This document shows positions 1-10,201 of a stretch of DNA of 64,000 nucleotides, piece by piece; positions within the stretch are counted from its first letter, which is position 1, and the number at the start of each line of letters is the position of its first letter. Source of the stretch: Zeus faber (Eukaryota; Chordata; Actinopteri; Zeiformes; Zeidae); contig OY482850.1 in assembly GCA_960531495.1 (NCBI GenBank), positions 3,107,584 through 3,171,583 on the forward strand. Reading direction: 5' to 3'. A program made the translations under genes and the position numbers. The notes under the pieces are model-generated. The model was not told where the DNA came from and searched no databases. It saw nothing but the letters and a program-made list of their open reading frames with translations.

Positions 1-1039
1 TTGTGTAAACAGCATTCTCAAGACTTTAAAGTTCAAATTGTGAAATTAAGTAACTCTTCGCTTTCAATTTCAACCTTTTCATTTTCATTTCATTCGCATT
101 TGGAGTCTGTTTGTTTATTAACGTAGTTGGATTCGTTCATAGTACAATGCATTTTCTGGAATTAATCTGGAATGTGTATTTATTGAGCTGTTTCTGTAAT
201 AAAAAGTGTTTTCGGATTATTTTTTTTTTAAGTTATTTGTGGCTCGATTATTAAATAAAGAAAACATGCAATGGATATATTCTTGTACATTTGATAAAAA
301 TTAACATAATAATAACTGAATATCTCATAAATAAATTGATAGATTTCTCTGCTACAAAAATATATTGCTTGACAAGTCTGTGTGGCAAGAGCCCACATGA
401 AGTTGACTCCAAGCAGCAAGGAGACAGTCCCGCTTCTGTGTTGGCGACAGGTACGGGATACCAGACCAATAATGTTTATTAAATTACTTCCCAAGTATGA
501 GTTAAAATCTAAAGTCTATTCCAAAAGCCTGCTGGAGTGATAATATTTTCTTTACATATGTGACATTTAATTTGTTGCAGGGGAAAATTGTCTTACAGTA
601 GTTTGTAAATTTATCTCAGTAATCAATGTTAGGATCCATGTCAGCGATTTTATATATGTGGTTGATGCATACCTCGCTTGGTAATTAAATATTTTTATCA
701 TGGGAATCTATGCTCCAGATTACGCTTTGTCCCGGAAGAAATAGAGCTAAGGCATAAAAAAACGGGAGGGATTTAGGAGCCATGCGGCTAGGCGCTTTCG
801 CAAAGCTGATGCTTCTGCTTAAAAGAGTGGAATAAAGACTTTTAAATAGAGATGTTTTGGTCCAGATAAAACCATTTATTGGTCCGGGCCGGGCTCTGAC
901 TATAAAATACAACCGTTCCACACAGTTTTCCACCAGAAAATTCAATGTTTCACTTATGTTCAGTCTCAAGTTCATCTGCTTTCATATGCGCTTTCATGTG
1001 TGTTTCAGTATCTGGGTTCTTAGCTCTCTTTACCTTCTC
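1..1039. other. AT-rich sequence, no gene seen
   Basis: I see no exon, RNA gene or recognisable transposon protein here. The open frames are short, overlap each other on both strands, and have AT-rich composition without any family motif. This is most simply intergenic or intronic sequence. Confidence 0.5.
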
Positions 1040-1041
1040 TT

Positions 1042-1075
<34 letters not shown>

Positions 1076-1080
1076 TCTCT
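1040..1080. repeat. (CT)n microsatellite
   Basis: A CT dinucleotide run broken by one A. The Ser/Leu-rich frames that read through it are artefacts of the repeat. Confidence 0.9.
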
Positions 1081-2147
1081 GTCCCTCCCTCTAGGCTCAT
1101 CATTTGCTTGTATTGCACATGTTCTGCCTTCACCGCCATTCTCCGTCTCTCTGCCTCAACTTGCTTGTCCCCTGAGTGCTGCATCTTGTTCGCCTTCTCC
1201 TGCTGTGTCGATGGTATTGTTACACGTGTGTATTGTTTCTTGTCTGTGAGTGCCAATTTGGCACCCTAGGTGAGATCTTGCTGTCCACCCCAACCCACCA
1301 AGGAGCGAACAACCTTATAGCAAATGGGGTGCATGCTACAGTATACTGTGTATACAATGTCCATTTTTTTGTGTAGTTTAGATGAAAAGGGGTTCATGTT
1401 TGTGTGGAATACTGTGCGTGTGTGTCTATGTGTGCCTCGGTACAACTTTAACAACTTTATGTAACCATATTGATGATGCTGCTGCACCGGCAGCACTACC
1501 GGGAATATCACATGTAGTTTTAGCATAGAGAGTGAGCGAGAGTGAAATGGCTGAGGAAGATAGCTTGCTGAACGAAATAAACAGTTTAATGATAAAGTGT
1601 AAAAGAGCAAAATGTAATGTTGAAAAGAAAATATCTGGACAATAATTAATCTCTATATTAATATTTATGTCACTTTCATAATCTGCATCATTGCTCATAT
1701 TGCACACGTATTGCACAGCAAATTTTTCATAGTAGTTTCATAGTTCTTTCATACTAAGAACTTTTGGAGGAACCACCTGCTGGAACGAGGAATGAACCGT
1801 TGCTTTGAGGGACTTTTTATAGCTCCCACTCCAGGGCAGGTACTCAGCTGCACAAGAGGAACCGTCACTTACGTAAGTGCATGGTGATTGGTCCAGATGG
1901 AAGATCCACGGTCCCTCGTCCCTGGCGCACATTCCGAATGAAAAATAAAAAAAGTATTTTTTATTGTAGATATATTAGTTTCATTTATTTTTTATTTTCT
2001 GACATTAATTGAATGAAAGAAAAAATCTGCATGCAGTGTCAGGATGCGTGTTCTTGCCTTACGAAAGTTAGAGCAAACTTTTGAATTACGTTATTGCAGT
2101 TTCTCCCACCACGCGCCATCCAAGTGACGTATTCAGTTCAGTAATTT
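1081..2147. other. Unassigned sequence
   Basis: No gene or element identified. The one site I noted is a short perfect palindrome containing TTACGTAA at 1866-1879. Confidence 0.4.
1866..1879. promoter_or_regulatory. Perfect 14-bp palindrome CACTTACGTAAGTG
   Basis: The core TTACGTAA is the known optimal site for PAR-bZIP and NFIL3/E4BP4 factors. There is no neighbouring promoter that I can see, so function is only a possibility. Confidence 0.3.
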
Positions 2148-2277
2148 GGCACATGGCTTCCTGTCATAGTTATGGCAGAAAATGAGGACGGAAAGGAGAG
2201 GGATGTAACCAGGAGGGTGTTGGGGTGATGTTCAAACCAGATGCTGGTGGTGTGTGTGTGCCTGTGATGAGTTCACC

Positions 2278-2354
<77 letters not shown>

Positions 2355-2890
2355 ACGCCAGGCCCACAGGAGCATAAACCAATCCCAGAGAGAGTGAGGA
2401 GACAGTGCACCCCTGAGGCGCAGACATACAACCCATCCGACATCCGACAGGCACAAGACACGCCCACAGGAGTAGAACTCGGGCAGTGGAGAGTTGTTCG
2501 GAGTAAGATTATGTGCGTGTGTATGTGTTCTAAGCTAATGTGAGTGGTATAAAAACTGCAGGATGGACGAGAAGCACATCGGGGCAGGAGCGTGATGGTC
2601 AAGATCACAGCCGCCCACCACATCCCTACCCATATAGCTTGCACCCCACCAATCTCACAAACCCTAGGCCTATTGTGTTGTGCATTGAGGTTAAGTTCTT
2701 GCACTGGGAAGAGACAGGTGAAGCACAACCAGATCAATGCCGGGCAGTGGCCACGTGGACCCCAACCAGGACCTGACCATGCCCCAGCATGTCCCCCCCA
2801 CCCCCCGTACCCGGAGGCACCCAACCCACAGCAACCAGCCACGGGTGCAGAGTGGCCCGCCATGCGCCCTTGCCATGCCGGGCCCCTCTT
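2148..2890. repeat. GC-rich dispersed repeat, copy 1 (rearranged)
   Basis: Bases 2150-2280 resemble 18950-19040 and 60835-60955 in the same orientation: the shared order is a CCTGTCATAGTTATGGCA-like start, a GGAAAGGAGAGG stretch, then GGGTG and a GT tract. Bases 2540-2890 match 61660-61990 in the opposite orientation, including the stretches around CAGGAGCGTGA and CAACCCACAGCAA. So the left half is antisense and the right half sense relative to the copy at 60.4 kb. I do not recognise the family. It does not look protein-coding. Confidence 0.7.
2282..2352. repeat. (GT)n microsatellite inside GC-rich repeat copy 1
   Basis: About 35 uninterrupted GT units. The same internal position carries a GT tract in the copies at 19.0 kb and 60.9 kb, so the tract probably arose inside the mobile repeat. 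Confidence 0.95.
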
Positions 2891-2904
2891 AATATTTTTG
2901 GCCT

Positions 2905-3120
2905 CCAATTCACACAAATGGCATTTTAGGTCACTGAAAATGAAGCTGTTGAAAAAGATAGATTTTTTTATATTCGATTCTGTGTATTTCTGTGGACATG
3001 TAAAGCAGAGCGTTTTGAAAAGGTTGATGTCATGTCCTCAGCTTTCCCATTGTGGTGCGTCAGGAGGGGGAAAAATGTGTTTCAGAAAAATCTAGATGGA
3101 ATCATGTGGACGAGGCCTTA
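2905..3120. mobile_element. Possible non-autonomous hAT-like (MITE) fragment
   Basis: The stretch from TGGCATTTTAGGTCACTGAAAA through GTGGACATGTAAA to TCATGTGGACGAGG resembles, from memory, an abundant fish non-autonomous DNA transposon. I cannot find both inverted termini, so the classification is weak. Confidence 0.3.
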
Positions 3121-4606
3121 TGCATCAAGCTGTTGTAAAAAAAGCAAAAAAAAAGCTGTGTTTCACTTGTCTCTATTTTCTCTCAGTACAACACTCAACA
3201 TTTGCAGACATATTTGGTAATGGCGCAATCGAAATAAAGCCCTTCGCTGGGTCTGTTTTACCCGGCCTGTGGATCTCACTTGGCATTCACAACAGCTTCA
3301 CACGGTGGCGAGATTAATTATTCTGCCACTCTATGTGGTTTCATCGATTAAGCCACAAGCTCAACAAGTCGATAGCTTGTGGCACCCTATGATGTCTGCC
3401 TGTTTCTTAAACGTAGGGAATATATACAGTATATGTTCAGAGCTTCCACAAACGAGGCGCAGTGGAACCGGAGCTAAAAGGCAATCCACAATACAGATCG
3501 GGCTTAGGGTACAATGGTTTATTTTCATTAAAAAACAAATGTGGATTATGGCCGTTAAGCAGTCTGTAACATTTGGAGTTTCACAAAGAATATACGATAA
3601 CTTTAATCACTTGAACTGAAGACCACTTATTGCAGTGATGAATCTAAATACAAGTGTGAATTTTCTACAAATGGTTAATTTCTAATAATATAAAAAATAT
3701 ACAGTTGATGAACTTGAAATGTTTTGTTATTCTTATATCGTTCAATTTAAAGGTACAGTGGAATATTTTATACACTCAAGCAAAGTGACCATGACATATC
3801 CACCCAGGGACGGACCCAGGTTTTTTTCGGGGGCCACAAAAAGCAACAAAATTTTTTAAGGGCACCGCCAACCTTCAACGACTACTAAGTGGAAACAATT
3901 ACTTTTCATAAATTGTAAAGTTACACAGTTTGTCTATGTCTTCATTGTCCTTCCGTTTCCTATATTATTTTACCTTGTAAGGAAGGTGCATATAAACCTT
4001 GCACTGTCAACATTAGAATTCCCCTTGTTTATGATATCCTCATCAAATTCTGGCTCTTATGTGCAATTAGTAAGCTCACTAACAGTAGCCTAAGGCAGAT
4101 TAAGTGTGTACAATGTATTGTGCATGAATAACAATTTACAGCACTGTCAATTTTCACATATTGCATTTTACAATTATTTTAATAATGATAGTCAAAACTC
4201 TTCAGCACTGTAGTAACACTAATTCTCACAAAATAAACAGCACTCAATACATTCACAGGGAAATTGAGAACAATAACAACAATATTCTATGCTCTTAATT
4301 AGGAAATAATTAAGAATGAAAAATTGCATTTGGATATTGCACTTAGACATTGCGAGATACACAATATTTAAACTAATTTTTCAGCCCTCGTTTGTGGAAA
4401 CGAATCCTCATGGTCAATGCTAAAATGATCTAGGACTATGTCATTGTTAAGCAATGACAATTTTTAAATAACATGCTGAGGTGTTCCTCTACCTGTTTTG
4501 AACCAAAATGTACAAACACAGCAGGCAAGCAATACAAAGCAGCAATTCACATATTGTTACATGGTGGGTTAATAATGTTTTGGGTTAATTAATTTTCTAC
4601 CATTGG
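3121..4606. other. Unassigned AT-rich sequence
   Basis: No exon or transposon protein seen. Open frames are short. This is the left flank of the retroviral insertion. Confidence 0.4.
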
Positions 4607-4610
4607 GGAT
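4607..4610. repeat. Left 4-bp target-site duplication GGAT
   Basis: GGAT directly precedes the TG of the 5' LTR and is found again directly after the CA of the 3' LTR (10895-10898). A 4-bp duplication fits gammaretrovirus-like integrases. Confidence 0.8.
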
Positions 4611-5191
4611 TGTTGGGGAAGGAACAAATAAAGCCTTAACATAATATGCAATAATAAAATAAATAAAGCCTTAACATGATATGCAATAATAGATAATAAT
4701 CATGCTAATATGTAATAGTGAACAACAACGACACTAAAAAGGCGAAGAAGCAGCTCAAAGTGAGCACAACAGTAAACCGCATCAGAGCGAAGCCCGACCA
4801 AGGCTGAGGCATACAATGCTAGCTAAGCACACTCCAGGAAACCGCAACAACGGCTGACGAGAAAGTGGCATGAAGGGGAGGCAGCTGACAGGAAAGAGCA
4901 GCCACCCCGCCCGGAGGAAAAGAGTAACAAAAAAGGCTTGAACACTGGGGCTCAGGAGAGTCTGGGGGATCATAGTCAGGCAGCTAACCTATTCACATAT
5001 GTCTGTCGGATGAAAACGTAGTCCTCTCTGTCCTGGGACATTTATTTTCTAAAACCTGCATCGCTTATTTTTGGCAACTGTAATAAATTACCCTTTACTT
5101 TTACAAGGTGTATCACGTGTTAAATTCTGAGGCAGCCGCCAGGTCGGTGTAGCAAGATGCGCCGACGGGATAAAGAAGTAGGAACGCGACA
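4611..5191 (+). repeat. 5' LTR of the endogenous retrovirus
   Basis: Starts TGTTGGGGAAGG and ends ...GGAACGCGACA. It matches 10202-10894 along its length but lacks about 110 bp present in the 3' LTR, after the stretch ending ATATGTAATAG. A poly(A) signal AATAAA sits at 5082-5087 and is followed by GT-rich sequence, as expected for the R/U5 boundary. I see no clear TATA box. Confidence 0.9.
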
Positions 5192-5195
5192 AATT

Positions 5196-5213
5196 TGGTG
5201 ACCCCGACGTGAT
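5196..5213 (+). promoter_or_regulatory. Primer-binding site, tRNA-Trp type
   Basis: TGGTGACCCCGACGTGAT lies four bases after the LTR end and is complementary to the 3' end of vertebrate tRNA-Trp as I know it (…ATCACGTCGGGGTCACCA). tRNA-Trp priming is known from avian sarcoma/leukosis viruses. Confidence 0.85.
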
Positions 5214-5278
5214 CCCCGGCGGACAAAGAAAGGACGCGAAGGACCCCAATCAGGCTCACACTCCCACGACGCCACTGA

Positions 5279-5290
5279 AAAGGTAAGCAA
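5279..5290 (+). promoter_or_regulatory. Leader splice donor (AAAGGTAAGCAA)
   Basis: Consensus-like donor with GT at 5283-5284, about 90 bp after the primer site region. A near-identical AAAGGTAAGCAGAGCC lies in the same leader position of the second LTR element (17143-17158), which suggests a conserved retroviral major splice donor. Confidence 0.6.
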
Positions 5291-5591
5291 AGCCATTTTC
5301 ATAAAAGTCTGCTTAGGTAGAACTAGGCCCCTTTACGTGGGAGTGTGGGATGGTAAGAGAGCCTTCACGGCCAGGAAAAAGCACTAAACTCTAGTAAGAG
5401 TTGCCCAAAGTAAATGTGCGGGATGTGGGAATAACAGACAAAGAAATAGGATCCGTGTGTAGGGGGCCTGACACTGACAGCTGGGGGCCGGGTAACAGAG
5501 TCACACTCTAGGAGGGGACGCTCAGACACCAGTGAGTGTCGTGAGGTCGCCCAAGGCAGCTGGCTCGGACAGACGGTTTGGGACGCGACAC

Positions 5592-5815
5592 CAGGGAACC
5601 AAGCATTTAAGGGTGAAAGGGTCGGTTCAGGGAACCAAGCATTTAAGGGTGAAAAGGCCAGTTCAGGGAACCACGCATTTGGGTCGAAGGCCAGGTTCAG
5701 GGAACCAAGCATTTAAGGGTGAGAGGCCCGGTTCAGGGAACCAAGCATTTGGGTGAAAGGGCCGGTTCAGGGAAATCAAACATCTAAGGGCTAAAGGCCT
5801 GGTTTTAGTGACCAA
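5592..5815 (+). repeat. Tandem repeat in the retroviral leader, about six units of roughly 34 bp
   Basis: Each unit reads approximately GGGAACCAAGCATTTAAGGG followed by TGAAAGG and a CGGTTCA-like end. Units vary in length and gain changes toward the right end. The array lies between the splice donor and gag, where retroviruses carry packaging signals. The 5532-5756 frame through it is a repeat artefact. Confidence 0.85.
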
Positions 5816-6446
5816 GCATAAAATATTATTGCCGGCTGTGTTTGTCTTTATGTCTATGTATGTTTTCTAAAAATGAAAATAAAAGTAGTGTTTGATATAT
5901 TTGTTGTATGTAAAGTAGTAGTATGAAAATATATTGGGGTGGATTTATATAAAAAACCTAACAGATGTGAGAAGTAGGTGGGCTACCATCTGAAGTCAAC
6001 GCCCGAAGCTTACGGGGTTGAGATCAGAGGGGTGGTTTTTCCCTTGGGTGACTGGGAATTTGTGGGGAATTGGACAGGTGTTGATGACACGATTAAGAAG
6101 CGTGGTTGTACAAGGTCATAGAGAAGATAAAGAAAAGTACGGAAAGGTCTGTACTAGTGGGGACAGGGATATTTACACAGAGAAGGAAGATTAGCCTGTA
6201 TATTTGAACTAGTTGGAGCAGCAAAGATTTTCACTTCAAGCCATACAGACGTTAGGGGACCCGGGAACTTGGACCCCGCTCATCGGTGGAAAGCCACCCA
6301 TAAAATAAACCCGGAAAACGGAGCTTAGGCCTTAATCTCACCAACAGAGAAAGCATTCATTTGTTTTATTATTTTAAATTTTTATTATTTCTTTAATTTT
6401 ATTTTTTAATTTTTATTATTATTACTTACATTGAAAAAAAAAAAAA
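5816..6446 (+). other. Retroviral leader, remaining part
   Basis: No recognised gene. It ends in a strongly T-rich then A-rich stretch (6359-6446) immediately before the small ORF. Confidence 0.5.
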
Positions 6447-6695
6447 ATGAGACAGTGGCTGTGGCAGGCAGATGATATAGAAACACAAATCCAAGATGTT
6501 GTGAGCCCAGGAGTGGTAGAAAGTGTGTGTGATTTAGTAGAAGACTTGTCAGAGGGAGTTGTGTTGAGAGCAAGACATCAGCTTGTGTCGTACGAGGAGT
6601 GTGAGGAGAGGATAGTAGTGAACCCTGACGATCCAGACTCTGGAGTATTCCCACACAATTGGATCAGTGATATCTGTGTACCTATGCCCAGTTAA
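6447..6695 (+). CDS. Unexplained 82-residue acidic ORF upstream of gag
   Basis: The frame runs from ATG at 6447 to TAA at 6693-6695 with no break, although gag and pol in the same element are broken. The protein begins MRQWLWQADD, is rich in Asp, Glu and Val and has few Lys. I see no signal peptide, membrane segment or zinc motif, and I do not recognise it. It is preceded by a run of A (6434-6446) and followed directly by an A-rich tract (6696-6740) that resembles a poly(A) remnant. It could be a retroviral accessory gene, an N-terminal gag fragment, or a captured retroposed segment. Translation is not demonstrated. Confidence 0.4.
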   Translation: MRQWLWQADDIETQIQDVVSPGVVESVCDLVEDLSEGVVLRARHQLVSYEECEERIVVNPDDPDSGVFPHNWISDICVPMPS

Positions 6696-6892
6696 AAAAT
6701 AAATAAATAAATAAACAAACAAATTAAAAAATAAAATAAATAGAGTGTGAAGAAGCTCCCGGCCATCCAACAACCGCATATCCAGCACCTAGAACAACCA
6801 TCAGTTACTTTTCTGCTTGCATAAATGTAACGAAAAGCTGCACCCTAAGCTGAGACGCCTTCAGACCAAGACAGAAAGCAACCCAAGGCATA

Positions 6893-8580
6893 ATGTCTGA
6901 AACAGGCATAAAAGAGGCCCTCGAGGAGGCGATCAGGCGCATGAAAAGCCGCACCACGACGAAAGACCCAGGACGACAAGGGTCGACAAGACGCCAAGAA
7001 GGACGATGACAAGAAGGATAAGGCAACAATTTGAGAGTTGGCAACAAAAAAGATACTTCCCCCAAAACGAAGCCCCCACCCAAACACACCAAATGCTTGT
7101 GTGGGTGGAGGCCAAATTGAGAGATGAAAAAGCAAAGGAAGATTTGGGGAAAGCTGAGTTTTTTAAGGCCAACCAAAAAGAGAAGCAGAGGCTGCAGAAA
7201 AACATAAAGTGATGACTCTGCGAATGCTGGTTACTGGATAGAAACCGACCTGGAAACAAAAGCCACTGTTATAGCAGGAGAAAAAGCCTGCAAGGCTATC
7301 CTATCCTACACTCACAGAATTAAAGGCTTGCGGATGGGAAGAAGCCAATCCACCTCTGACAGCGCCCCCTTCATACACACCAGAAAGAAGACATGAATAA
7401 AGCATAAAGGCTCCCATGATGAAAATCAGAGGTGGAATGGTAAACGTGGAAACAAATACAGACAAAGACCCCCCAGATGAGGAGCCCCCACTACCTGAAA
7501 AACCACAGGCACAAAGCACGCCCCGCTTTACACATATCACCATCGACGAAGGAGAGTCAAAAAGAGGAAGGTGGACATCTGCAAGCAGTGACGAGGAAGA
7601 TTTCAGTGTCTATTCCTCTGAGAAGAACAAGACAGGGCCACTGGAAAAACTGGTAGTAAATCTCACAGATACCACTCCTACATGATGCCACTCACAGAGA
7701 GAAAATCTGCCCCCACTGGACAGTACCCCCTACTGAACTGTGCGGGAGTGGAAGATTTCTTCCCTTGGGGACACAGGGGCATGGAAGCATTGGAAAACAA
7801 TCTACCAGCGCTGAGCGGAGGAACCACAACATGGATAAAGGCATTTGAAAAGGCCACAGCAGCTGACACGCTGGCGTTGGGAGACATTCGAGCCATCATT
7901 GCCAGAATGGAAGGGACAGCTAAGGTACAACAGATAGAACTCTCCCTGGGGACTTTGAGCCATGAAGACGACAGACCTTTCAATGCCTACTGAGGAATGC
8001 ATTGGGCCAAAATGAAAGAATTCTGGCCCACCACCCCTTCCATGGTGGCGCTCTCAGGGCTGAAGAAGAAACAAAACAAAGAAATACATGCCTACCTGAA
8101 AAAGGGCCCAAGAAGAATGGCTGGAAGCAACTGGAAGCAGACATGACAAAAGACCCAGCCACACAAATGATATGGCGCCATGCAGTCCAAATGGCCTCGA
8201 AAAAGGAGTCCAAAAGAAGCTGGCATATGTGGTGGGACTGGGAAACATGAATGATGCCACATGGAAAGAGCATGTTACCCATCATGAACAAAGATACAAG
8301 GAAGAAAGAGAACAGGCATAAGAGGAAATAGAAAAGCTACAGCAGTGCCTCCTGAAGGCCAATGCCTCAAGAGAAGACACGGAAGCCAATGAGAAAAAAC
8401 AGGCCAAGAAACAGATGGTTCAAGGAGCAGCACCAGACATGGAAGTCTCACAGCCCCCTCAACAACTATATTACCCCCCCTCAGCCCTACCAACAACAAT
8501 AGTATGAAAGAGGAAGAGGAGACCGAGGCAGAGGAAGAGGATATGCCCGGTCCTACAAACCAACCATGGGGAGTATCAGG
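6893..8580 (+). pseudogene. gag: Broken gag (matrix, Pro-rich linker, capsid, Arg/Gly-rich nucleocapsid)
   Basis: The remnant begins at ATG 6893 with a basic matrix-like segment that stops after about 38 codons and continues in another frame at 7006-7212. A Pro/Glu-rich linker follows (7416-7685, with PPLPEKP), then a capsid-like part (7682-7993, with YPLLNCAGVEDFFPWG near its start), then further pieces to about 8500 in shifted frames. These include an NKEIHAYLKK stretch that could be the major homology region. The end (8506-8550) encodes an Arg/Gly-rich block rather than a visible CCHC zinc knuckle. Assignment rests on order and composition as in gammaretroviral gag. At least three frame changes make it non-functional. 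Confidence 0.7.
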
Positions 8581-8589
8581 CTAGGCTAG

Positions 8590-9520
8590 CAGAACACAAG
8601 TGACTTTCTTGGGGCTGGTGATCTCCAGTGACAAGAAACTGATCACACCCGACCAAAATTCAGCCGCATTGACATACCCTTAACCAAAGACTGTTCAGGA
8701 CATGCTAGGATTCCTTGGCCTGACTGGATACAGCCGAGCCTTCATCCCAGAGTATGTGGACAAAACTGAGCCCCTCCGTGCAATGTTGACCAAGGCAGGC
8801 AACAGAAACCTAAAGGCTGAAATTGGATGGACAATCCAAGCGGAAGAAGCATTCACCGCACTAAAGCAAGCCAAAAAGGCTGTCAACGCCATCCTTTACC
8901 AAATTAGATGCGAGGGAAGAGCAGTACTGTCATATTACAGCGTAAAAGTCGACCCAATCGGAGCAGGACAAGCAGGATGCATTCATCATTTAGCAGGAAT
9001 AGCGAAGGCGGTAGACAAAACAGCCCAATTAGTAATGTGCCACCCACTCAAGGTTTACACGGCCCATGGTGTAGTTGCATATATAGAAGCCCAAGCATTT
9101 ACTCTCACTGCCACTAGAGGAGCTTACTTGACACTCACCCAACCCCATATTGCTTTTACATCAGGGGGCATAAACATGGTACAAGGACTTCCAATGGACG
9201 GTACACCACATGACCGTACAATGGTGGCTAAACGAGACATACAAATCAGACTTGACCTTAGTGGGGAGCCACTACACCAGGCTGACATGACCCTTTATAC
9301 TGATGGCTGTTGTTATAAAGGATCCAACAGCAATGTGGCCTCCTACGCAGTAGTAGAGCAGCTATCAGATGGACATTTGCAAACCAAAGAAGCTAGACTG
9401 GTCCCTCAGCCTCCCTTTGCGCAGCTGGCTGAATTAGTGGGACTCACTAGAGCGCTACAGATGGGAGAAGGCATTGAAGTAAATGTTTTCACAGACTCTA
9501 CATATTATCCTCTGAAATAA
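8590..9520 (+). pseudogene. pol: Truncated pol: RT thumb/connection and RNase H
   Basis: The frame enters at the end of the RT palm (a VTFLGLVIS-like strand), passes a stop at about 8682, and reads openly from 8702 to 9520. It contains the thumb/connection motif DMLGFLGLTGYSRAFIPEY. RNase H follows with three visible acidic catalytic residues: D in LYTDG, E in QLAELVGL, and D in FTDSTYY. Protease and the RT fingers/palm, including the YxDD box, are absent, so gag joins pol by a deletion. The frame closes inside RNase H, before the expected terminal part. Confidence 0.8.
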
Positions 9521-9543
9521 CAGCCTACACGACTGCACTAACT

Positions 9544-9932
9544 AAAATAAGTCGAGTTTTGTTTTCCCAGGCAGCCAACTCAGAGACAGCAGACGACGAG
9601 GGAAAACAGACCCCAATTCTGCTACCAGGTGACTGGGTACGGACAAAGGTCCATAAAAACAAGTGAGGAGTGATCCAAGGTGGACAGGCCCGTGGGAGGT
9701 AATCATTACGACCTCACACGCGGTAAAAGTCAAAGGGAAAAAGGAAGACAATTGGCAACACCACAAGCCAGAAATCCAACCTTACAGAGATAAAAACTCG
9801 ACTGGCAGAGTACCAAAAATGATTAATCAAAGGGCCTGGCATCCATTTCGCCAGCCTGGCCTGTGCGGGGTAAGGGGAATGTTAGGAATACTCACGGTCA
9901 TAACCTTCATAATACTGTCGCTTACATTATGA
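9544..9932 (+). pseudogene. Integrase C-terminal remnant and possible env start
   Basis: A GDWVRTKVHKNK segment stops at about 9664. The continuation is one base out of frame, at 9663-9932, with RWTGPWEVI followed by SHAVKV. This is the GPY/F-type C-terminal domain of gamma-like integrases. The zinc-binding and DDE catalytic domains are missing. The hydrophobic end of the frame (GILTVITFIILSLTL) could be the start of an env signal peptide, but env is otherwise deleted. Confidence 0.7.
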
Positions 9933-10181
9933 CACCACCACACCCAAGGAATCGTAGAAGTAAAGCTCAACTCCACCCCCACACCCCCACCTAGGGTAAA
10001 ACTTAGTTCTGGGGACACTTGCAATAAAGCGGTCATTATCAGGGTATGCAAAGGGGAAACCAAGATGCTGATGAAAGATGCTGTGTGAATGTTTGCTGGA
10101 CCCTCCTGTGAATAAAGGCGAAAGCGGTGTTCTGCACCCACTCAAGCAGGAGGGGATCAGGATGCGTATGGTTCTTGCCTT
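9933..10181 (+). other. Retroviral 3' internal sequence, env deleted
   Basis: A short stretch between the integrase remnant and the polypurine tract with no recognisable env surface or transmembrane domain. Confidence 0.5.
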
Positions 10182-10201
10182 AAAGGCAAGAAAGCAGGGA
10201 A
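10182..10201 (+). promoter_or_regulatory. Polypurine tract
   Basis: A purine-rich stretch with AAGAAAGCAGGGAA directly before the TG of the 3' LTR, in the position of a retroviral plus-strand primer. Confidence 0.65.

Noticed and set aside
5592-5815. CRISPR-like array
   Set aside because: The units are contiguous diverged tandem copies without unique spacers, in a eukaryotic retroviral leader.
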